Shown here piece by piece: positions 25,929-31,582 of a stretch of DNA of 31,582 nt. The stretch is taken from contig JUNU01000335.1 of the NCBI GenBank assembly GCA_001067655.1, forward strand, positions 1-31,582. The letters run 5' to 3'. This stretch comes from Neisseria lactamica. GTDB taxonomy: Bacteria > Pseudomonadota > Gammaproteobacteria > Burkholderiales > Neisseriaceae. A model generated the notes under the pieces. The model was not told the origin of the DNA. It saw only the letters and a list, made by a program, of their open reading frames with translations, and ran no database searches. Within the stretch, counting starts at the first letter, position 1. Each line of letters opens with the position of its first letter. The translations under genes were made by a program, and so were the position numbers.

Positions 25929-27992
25929 TTATTCGCCCAAGAGTGCAATATCCGCTACCGCGTTCATCTGCTCTGCCAAGCGGTTCAGCAGGTTCAGGCG
26001 GTTTTGTTTCACTGCGGGATCTTCGGCCATTACCATCACGCCGTCGAAGAAGGCATCGACTTGCGGTTTGACGGAAGCCAGTTCGGACAAGGCCGTCTGA
26101 AAATTGCCTTCGGTAACAGCAGCGGCGATTTTCGGCTGCAAGTCTTGTGCGGCGGCGTACAGGGCTTTTTCTTCGTCTTGTTGCAGCAGGCTTTCATCGA
26201 CTTCGCCCAGCGCGGCATCGGCTTTTTTCAGCAGGTTTTGCACGCGTTTGTTGGCAGCGGCGAGCGTGGCGGCTTCGGGCAGTTGTTTGAACGCGGCAAC
26301 GGCTTGCAGTTTGGCGGTTAAATCGTTCAAACGGCGCGGCTGTTTGGCGAGTACGGCGGCGACGATGTCTTGCGGATAGTCGTTTTGCAACAACACGGCA
26401 AGGCGTGCCTGCATGAAGTCGGCGGTTTCAGACGGCGTTTTCTCGTTGAGCAACCCTTTGGGGAAACTGTCGAAGGTCGTCTGAATCAGCTCGTTTACGT
26501 CCAAACCATACTGCATCAGCATCCGCAGAATACCCAAGGCAGCGCGGCGCAGGGCGTAGGGGTCTTTGTCGCCGGTCGGAATCAGACCGATGCCCCAAAT
26601 GCCGACCAAGGTTTCCAATTTGTCGGCAAGTGCAACGGCAGTAGCGACTTTGCCGTTCGGCAGGTTGTCACCGGCAAAACGCGGTTGGTAGTGTTGCTCG
26701 ACGGCTTCGGCGATTTCTTCGGTTTCACCGTCCAAACGGGCATAGTATTTGCCCATCGTACCTTGCAGTTCGGGGAATTCGCCGACCATTTCGGTCACCA
26801 AGTCGGCTTTTGCCAGACGCGCGGCGCGTTCGGCTGCGGCGGCATCCGCGCCTAAAGCTTTAGCGATGTGGGCAGCGATGCTTTGCAGGCGTTCGATACG
26901 CTCGGCTTGCGAGCCGATTTTGTTGTGATACACCACGTTTGCCAGCTTGGGCAGACGGCTTTCCAAAGTCGCTTTTTGGTCTTGTTTGTAGAAGAACTCG
27001 GCATCAGACAGGCGCGCGCGCAAAACGCGTTCGTTGCCTTGGATGATGTGCGACGGGTCTTCGGTTTTCAGGTTGGAGACCAGCAGGAAGCGGTTCATCA
27101 GCTTACCATTTTGGTCGAGCAGCGGGAAGTATTTTTGGTTTTGCTGCATGGTCAAAATCAGGCATTCCTGTGGCACCGCAAGGAAATGTTCTTCAAAACC
27201 GGCTTCCAAAACAACGGGGTATTCGACCAGCGCGGTAACTTCGTCCAACAAGGCTTCATCGGCGGCCACGGTGGCTTTCAGACGACCTGCCTGCTCGTTC
27301 AAGGCTGTCTGAATCGCGGCTTTGCGCTCGGCAAACGAAGCGACGACTTTGCCTTGCTCGCGCATTTGTGTGGCGTAGTTGTCGGCGTTTTCAATGGTGA
27401 TTTCGCCGCTGGACAGGAAGCGATGTCCCAAAGTTTGATTGCCGCTTTGCAAGCCCAAAACGCTGACGTTTACGATGTCGCCGCCGTGCAGCACAATTAG
27501 CCCGTGAACGGGGCGCACGAAGGTAAACGTGCTGCTGCCCCAACGCATCACTTTCGGAATCGGCAGTTTCTTAACGGCTTGATTGATAATGTCTTCTAAA
27601 AGTTCGCCCAACGGTTTGCCGGTTTGAACATATTCGTAGGCGTACACATCCTGCTTGCCGTCGTGGACGATGGTCAGGTCTTCGATTTTCGCGCCTGCAC
27701 CGCGCGCAAAACCTTCCAAAGCCTTGGTCGGCGCGCCGTCTTTCATGGCATTCGCCACGGCAGGACCTTTTTTCACGATTTTCTGATCGGCTTGAACGGC
27801 TTTGACGTTTTTGATTTGAACGGCCAAACGGCGCGGTGAGGCATAGGCGGTATATTCGGCTTCGCCGTCAATCAGTTGCGCTTTTTCCAAGCCTTCGGCA
27901 ACAGAAGCGGCGAAGTGATTGCCTAAATTATTCAGGGCTTTTGGGGGAAGTTCTTCGGTAAGGAGTTCAATTAAAAGGGTTTGGGTTGTCAT
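25929..27992 (-). CDS. glyS: Glycyl-tRNA synthetase beta subunit
   Basis: Beta subunit of the bacterial alpha2beta2 glycyl-tRNA synthetase, which binds tRNA. The 687-residue length fits the family (about 690). Recognisable parts are LLIELLTEELPPKAL at the start, KKGPAVANAMKDG, PKVMRWGSSTFTFVRPVHG, VPQECLILTMQQNQKYFPL, and the DPYALRRAALGILRM region. I chose the ATG at 27992; the frame is open 66 codons upstream without family character. Uptake sequences lie inside at 26474-26485 and 27277-27288. An AGGCCGTCTGAA dialect variant lies at 26090-26101. The alpha subunit gene glyQ is not in this window. Confidence 0.95.
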   Translation of the reverse strand: MTTQTLLIELLTEELPPKALNNLGNHFAASVAEGLEKAQLIDGEAEYTAYASPRRLAVQIKNVKAVQADQKIVKKGPAVANAMKDGAPTKALEGFARGAGAKIEDLTIVHDGKQDVYAYEYVQTGKPLGELLEDIINQAVKKLPIPKVMRWGSSTFTFVRPVHGLIVLHGGDIVNVSVLGLQSGNQTLGHRFLSSGEITIENADNYATQMREQGKVVASFAERKAAIQTALNEQAGRLKATVAADEALLDEVTALVEYPVVLEAGFEEHFLAVPQECLILTMQQNQKYFPLLDQNGKLMNRFLLVSNLKTEDPSHIIQGNERVLRARLSDAEFFYKQDQKATLESRLPKLANVVYHNKIGSQAERIERLQSIAAHIAKALGADAAAAERAARLAKADLVTEMVGEFPELQGTMGKYYARLDGETEEIAEAVEQHYQPRFAGDNLPNGKVATAVALADKLETLVGIWGIGLIPTGDKDPYALRRAALGILRMLMQYGLDVNELIQTTFDSFPKGLLNEKTPSETADFMQARLAVLLQNDYPQDIVAAVLAKQPRRLNDLTAKLQAVAAFKQLPEAATLAAANKRVQNLLKKADAALGEVDESLLQQDEEKALYAAAQDLQPKIAAAVTEGNFQTALSELASVKPQVDAFFDGVMVMAEDPAVKQNRLNLLNRLAEQMNAVADIALLGE

Positions 27993-28378
27993 GGGAGACT
28001 TTCTGCTCTTTACATTTGTCGGTTTTAATTTCGTTGAAGCGGATACTTTCAGACGACCTTTGGTTGGAAACCCCGTCTTGGTTTGATTTGTCTGAAAGTT
28101 TGGTGATAAAGCCATCGGATCCACGCGCCGGTATGGTGTGCATTGCCGATGTCTGTTTGATTTGGTGCAGATTATGCCACAATTGCGCATTCTCTGCGGC
28201 GTGATTATTAGAGAAGTTGGTAATAGAAGCGGGAAGAGGATGATGAAGATAAGGGATAAAGCGGTTGGATAAAGATAACTTCCTTGTTTTTCGCTGATTT
28301 CAAATCAATTTGTCGCTGCATTGGGTAATCGTGTTATACACTTTCATATTGGTGCAGGTATGTTTGGTGGATTAAAAG

Positions 28379-28425
28379 AAAAAGGTCGTCTGAAACTGCA
28401 AACAGTCTTTCAGACGACCCTTTTT
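28379..28425 (-). terminator. Inverted DUS pair, lipoprotein gene terminator
   Basis: AAAAAGGTCGTCTGAAA pairs with TTTCAGACGACCCTTTTT with one bulged C. It lies about 20 bases after the lipoprotein gene stop. The rest of 28193-28378 shows no gene. A single uptake sequence lies at 28048-28059 in the glyS leader. Confidence 0.65.
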
Positions 28426-28445
28426 AAAGGAGACGGTAATTAGGA

Positions 28446-29900
28446 TTATTGACGTTTCGCGCCGTAACCACCAATGAGGTGTTCGCTGCCGTCTTGGTTT
28501 TTCAGGCCGTAAGTGCCGCCGATTTCAGCAGCTTTTGCACCGTAGAATTTACCGCTCAAATTACCTTTCAGACCTGCTGCGGCTGCTTCAACTGAGCCAA
28601 GGAAGAGGTTGCCGTTTTCCCATTTCGCCGCACCTTTCATGTCGTACTTCGCATCGGCTTCGCTTACGCGGCGGCCGTTGGCGTCGAGGGAGTGGAATTG
28701 GGAATTGGCAGTTTCAAAGCGTACGCCTTTCAAACCAAAATCGACGATGGCTTTAACATCCGCCGTCAACTGACGGCTTTGATCACCTTTCACAACATAG
28801 GCAGTAGTCAAGCCGTTGTAAGTTGCCGTACCTTTTTCAGGCAGGTCGGTGAACTTGGTCTCATCGCCTAAGCTTTGATAGCCGTAAATCACACCGGATT
28901 TCGGATCAATATAGTGGGCGAAAGTTTGGTAAGTCCAACCGGCAGCGGCAGGATCGTGCATAACGATCTGCGTACCATCAACAAAGCGGATGACGTAGAT
29001 GCCGTCGAATCGTTTGTCAAACACCAAACCATCGGCATCAGTGCGGAAATAGGCAATTTGATTCATGGAATCTTGAGTATATTTTGTCAAACCTGCACGA
29101 AGTTGACGTTTAAAGTCATACAGTTCTGACAGCTCTTTGATCTTGGCTTCAATTTCTGCAATTTTGTTTGTATCAATACCGTCGGTACCGCCTTCTTTTG
29201 CTTTTTTAAGGTTTTCCCGTTCGGTCTTCAATTGTTTGAAGATTTCGACAATACGGTCGTCCAAAGTTGATTTGCCGTATTCGTATTTGGTATTTTTTTC
29301 GCTGCCATCTTGTTCGCTGATATCGGCTTTTGTGTTGCCTTTAGAATTGATTTTTGCGATGAGGGAATCGGTGGTTGTCCATTCGGGTTGCGTTGCACTG
29401 CCATTCGCATTTTTATTGAATAGTACAATTCCATCCAATTTCACTTCATCGTTGGCTTTAAAATCTAAAGAGCTGATTAAACCGCCTTGGTTTTTATTTT
29501 GGTTGTCAGTTTGGAATTTCTCTCCTGTTTCTTTTTGGCGCAATTGAACATTTGGGTTGTCTTGTTGTGCGCTGGCTGAAGAAATGAAGCTGGTGTGCAG
29601 CGGTGTGGCAAGGTTTAAAGCTTCAAGCGGCGCTTCATCAATCAAGTCCGCGAGATTGTCAGCGCGGTTATGACTAGGGGTTGCTGCTGCTACGGTATTG
29701 CCATTATTGTTGTTAGCGCTGGGGGTGGCATTGCTTGGGCTGCCGTTTTTAGCAGGGCTGCCGTTGCCGCCTGTGCTGGTTGAGCCGGTGGAAAGGGTGG
29801 ATGCGCCACCGCTGCCACCGCCGCCGCCACAGGCAGACAGGATTGCCGCGCTGACGGCGGTTAAGATGATGGTTTTGATTTTAGTGTTGATTACAGACAT
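28446..29900 (-). CDS. Surface lipoprotein candidate with TbpB/fHbp-like C-terminal barrel
   Basis: The 484-residue protein has a lipoprotein signal (lipobox LSAC, Cys24) followed by GGGGGSGG. A disordered Ser/Thr/Gly/Asn-rich stretch runs to about residue 80. A Lys/Glu-rich helical or coiled region (about 215-260, FKQLKTERENLKKAKEGG) comes next. The C-terminal third, with ATYNGLTTAYVV, KGVRFETANSQFH and LSGKFYGAKAAEIGGTYGL, resembles the beta-barrel of TbpB, fHbp and NHBA. The polyglycine tether and barrel are typical of Slam-exported surface lipoproteins of Neisseria. No Slam gene is in the window. The ligand is unknown. It is not NHBA by sequence as I recall it. AGGGGAC precedes the ATG. 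Confidence 0.8.
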   Translation of the reverse strand: MSVINTKIKTIILTAVSAAILSACGGGGGSGGASTLSTGSTSTGGNGSPAKNGSPSNATPSANNNNGNTVAAATPSHNRADNLADLIDEAPLEALNLATPLHTSFISSASAQQDNPNVQLRQKETGEKFQTDNQNKNQGGLISSLDFKANDEVKLDGIVLFNKNANGSATQPEWTTTDSLIAKINSKGNTKADISEQDGSEKNTKYEYGKSTLDDRIVEIFKQLKTERENLKKAKEGGTDGIDTNKIAEIEAKIKELSELYDFKRQLRAGLTKYTQDSMNQIAYFRTDADGLVFDKRFDGIYVIRFVDGTQIVMHDPAAAGWTYQTFAHYIDPKSGVIYGYQSLGDETKFTDLPEKGTATYNGLTTAYVVKGDQSRQLTADVKAIVDFGLKGVRFETANSQFHSLDANGRRVSEADAKYDMKGAAKWENGNLFLGSVEAAAAGLKGNLSGKFYGAKAAEIGGTYGLKNQDGSEHLIGGYGAKRQ

Positions 29901-29959
29901 GTTGTCCCCTTTTTTATCGGTTGGAATGGTGCGTTTTTATCAAACAGCATAAAAGCGTT

Positions 29960-29987
29960 ATCATAGATATAATTATGACAAAAACAA
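29960..29987 (-). promoter_or_regulatory. Candidate promoter of the surface lipoprotein gene
   Basis: On the minus strand, TTGTTT (29987-29982), a 16-base spacer and TATGAT (29965-29960) lie about 60 bases before the ATG. They match 4/6 and 5/6 of the sigma70 boxes, in an AT-rich region. Confidence 0.35.
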
Positions 29988-30056
29988 ACTGTTTTTTACA
30001 TTTACAGGGCTGATTGTTCTTGGATATGTGGTTTGTGTTTGATTTGTACGACATAA

Positions 30057-30129
30057 AGGTCGTCTGAAAATGCTTGAAGCTGCCGGTTGCGGTTGTCTGC
30101 TTTAATCGGGCTTCGTTTTCAGACGACCT
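30057..30129. repeat. Inverted DUS pair between divergent genes
   Basis: AGGTCGTCTGAAAA (30057-30070) faces TTTTCAGACGACCT (30116-30129) over a 45-base loop that also has GAAGC/GCTTC. It lies upstream of both flanking genes, so it is unlikely to be a simple terminator for either. Confidence 0.75.
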
Positions 30130-30165
30130 GCCATTACAATCACGTTTTATTTTAGAGAAGAATTT

Positions 30166-30756
30166 ATGCGTCATTTTGTGTCTGTGATTTTGTGTTCATG
30201 TTTCCTCGCTGCGTGCTCCACTCCTATGGCTCCTCAAAATATTTCTACTGCTTCCGCCCGTTGGGCGACTTTGGTAAAGCAAGATGCTAATTTGTACCGT
30301 ATTGACGATAAGCTTTACCGCAGTGAGCAGCCGGTTGCGGAAGATGGGGAACTGATTGAGCAACTCGGTATCCGTAGCGTGATTAATTTGCGATTTTTTG
30401 ATCGGAACGACAACGAAACACATTTAAAAGGCCGCAATTTGATGCTGCTGAACCGTCCTTTGTTGACGTGGAAAATTAAGCCTAAAGATATCGCGCAAAC
30501 TCTTTTCTTAATTGAAAAGCAGCAAAAATACGGTCCTGTATTGGTTCATTGCTATCATGGGGCTGACCGTACAGGTTTGATTTCCGGAATGTACCGTATT
30601 ATTTATCAGGGTTGGTCGGTGGAAGAGGCCAGGTTAGAAATGCAACATGGTCCTTATGGCTATCATAGTATCTGGAAAAATATCGAGAATTTGTTTACCG
30701 AAGAAAAGGTACAGGAAGTACGCGAACATTTGGAACGTCTGCGAAAAGAGGGATGA
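30166..30756 (+). CDS. Lipoprotein with dual-specificity phosphatase domain
   Basis: The 196-residue protein has a lipoprotein signal (FLAACS, Cys17). A cysteine-phosphatase fold follows, with LYRSEQP (50-56), IRSVINLRFFDRND and the P-loop HCYHGADRTG (Cys129, Arg135; CX5R). The general acid may lie in the DRND loop. Homologues in Gram-negative bacteria are annotated as tyrosine or dual-specificity phosphatases and are thought to act at the periplasmic face of a membrane. The substrate is unknown. AGAGAAG precedes the ATG. It is divergent from the surface lipoprotein gene, and trhA follows after 143 bases. Confidence 0.85.
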   Translation: MRHFVSVILCSCFLAACSTPMAPQNISTASARWATLVKQDANLYRIDDKLYRSEQPVAEDGELIEQLGIRSVINLRFFDRNDNETHLKGRNLMLLNRPLLTWKIKPKDIAQTLFLIEKQQKYGPVLVHCYHGADRTGLISGMYRIIYQGWSVEEARLEMQHGPYGYHSIWKNIENLFTEEKVQEVREHLERLRKEG

Positions 30757-30899
30757 TGTTGAATGTAAGGTAAGGCCTGGATTAGGCGTCTTGGAATGAT
30801 AACGATGTTGGTTTTAACTTATCTTTATCATTTTCTTGCGCTTACGGTATTATGTTTGGCGTACACTTTGCCGGTCTCTTCAAACTAAGAACGATTCTT

Positions 30900-31517
30900 A
30901 TGTATCACGGTGAACGCTTTAATGCGTATACTCATTTGATCGGCGCCATGCTGGCTGTTGCGGCATTGGTGCTGATGATTATTAAGGCGGATGATTCATA
31001 TCGGCTTGCCAGTGCGATTACTTATGGTGTTTGCCTGTCTTTGCTGTATTTGGGCTCAACGTTGTACCACAGTATTCCTCAACCTAAAATTAAGGCTGTC
31101 TTGCAAAAAGTGGATCATTGCATGATTTATCTGTTGATTGCAGGCAGCTATACCCCGTTTACCTTGATTCCTCTTAAGGGAGAATGGGGTTGGTCGCTTT
31201 TCGGTGTGTCGTGGGGCTTAGCATTTTTAGGGATTATTCAAGAGCTTACGATAGGGAGGAAGAGTGAAAAACGGCTGTTGTCCATGATTATTTATGTGGT
31301 GATGGGATGGTTGATTTTGGTTGCTTTATTTCCATTGGTTCAATCGCTTTCATCTGCCGGGCTGTTTTGGCTTGCGTTGGGCGGTATATTGTATAGCGTC
31401 GGTATCTATTGGTTTGTGAATGATAAAAAGATTAAACATGGTCATGGTATTTGGCATTTGTTTGTTCTTGGTGGAAGCTTGGCTCAATTTGTCTGCATCT
31501 ATTTTTATGTACTTTAA
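30900..31517 (+). CDS. trhA: Haemolysin III / TrhA family membrane protein (PAQR superfamily)
   Basis: The 205-residue protein has seven predicted membrane spans. It carries the PAQR metal-site residues: GERFNAYTHLIGA near the start, STLYHS, VDHCMIYLLIAGSYTPF, and HGIWHLFVLGG near the end. Bacterial members are linked to membrane lipid homeostasis; the haemolysin name is historical. I chose the ATG at 30900 (MYHGERFN) because family members start there. An in-frame ATG at 30852 would add 16 residues, and neither has a strong ribosome binding site. A CREE begins 16 bases after the stop. Confidence 0.88.
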   Translation: MYHGERFNAYTHLIGAMLAVAALVLMIIKADDSYRLASAITYGVCLSLLYLGSTLYHSIPQPKIKAVLQKVDHCMIYLLIAGSYTPFTLIPLKGEWGWSLFGVSWGLAFLGIIQELTIGRKSEKRLLSMIIYVVMGWLILVALFPLVQSLSSAGLFWLALGGILYSVGIYWFVNDKKIKHGHGIWHLFVLGGSLAQFVCIYFYVL

Positions 31518-31532
31518 GAGGCTGACGGTTTG

Positions 31533-31582
31533 TATAGTGGATTAAATTTAAATCAGGACAAGGCGACGAAGCCGCAGACAGT
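31533..31582. repeat. Partial CREE, cut by window end
   Basis: It begins TATAGTGGATTAAATTTA, then ATCAGGACAAGGCGACGAAG, matching the left half of the element at 20163-20269. The rest lies beyond the window. It follows trhA closely and may act in its transcript end. Confidence 0.88.

Noticed and set aside
29809..29832. Possible phase-variable repeat in the polyglycine tether
   Set aside because: The repeat consists of codon-sized GGC/GGT units rather than a long homopolymer, so slippage would keep the frame.
28446..29900. Identification of the lipoprotein as NHBA (GNA2132)
   Set aside because: The tether and barrel are similar in style, but the arginine-rich heparin-binding segment is absent and the N-terminal half differs.

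Overview
The window looks like chromosomal DNA from a commensal Neisseria. The 12-mer AGGTCGTCTGAA and its complement recur throughout, often as closely spaced inverted pairs just after genes. This is the DNA uptake sequence dialect I associate with the N. mucosa / N. sicca / N. macacae group (AG-mucDUS), rather than the ATGCCGTCTGAA form of meningococcus and gonococcus. Correia repeat enclosed elements (CREE) at both window ends and at 20163-20269 support the genus. The species is an inference. Gene order is not identical to the meningococcal order I remember.

Layout. (1) 1-7830 is an Entner-Doudoroff locus. zwf, pgl, glk and a HexR-type regulator lie on the minus strand; edd and eda lie on the plus strand. 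The zwf/edd divergent region holds two palindromes that closely match the proteobacterial HexR operator, one over a candidate zwf -10 and one just upstream of a candidate edd -10. Together these enzymes take glucose through glucose 6-phosphate and 6-phosphogluconate to pyruvate and glyceraldehyde 3-phosphate. (2) 7830-15440 holds cysN without cysD, pyrG, a lipid A acyltransferase, a DUF442 phosphatase-like protein, an unrecognised exported protein and an M61 aminopeptidase with a PDZ-like domain. (3) 15768-19451 is a complete ccoNOQP operon for cbb3 cytochrome c oxidase, including a 56-residue ccoQ. Its CcoP has three CXXCH haem sites and an Ala/Pro-rich linker. (4) 19470-28000 holds a NADAR-family protein, tyrS, an AT-rich single-membrane-span gene of unknown function, ychF, ubiB and glyS (without glyQ), all on the minus strand. 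(5) 28446-31582 holds a large surface lipoprotein with a TbpB/fHbp-like C-terminal barrel, a lipoprotein with a dual-specificity phosphatase signature, and a haemolysin III/TrhA membrane protein ending beside a CREE.

Most content is ordinary core metabolism. I do not see a convincing new multi-gene system. The most informative points are the paired HexR operators, the tri-haem CcoP, a tandem array of DUS hairpins alternating with MITE-like palindromes at 23706-24191 with a simpler analogue at 6723-7016, the putative surface lipoprotein, and the AT-rich orphan gene between tyrS and ychF. There are no tRNA, rRNA, CRISPR or prophage genes that I can support.
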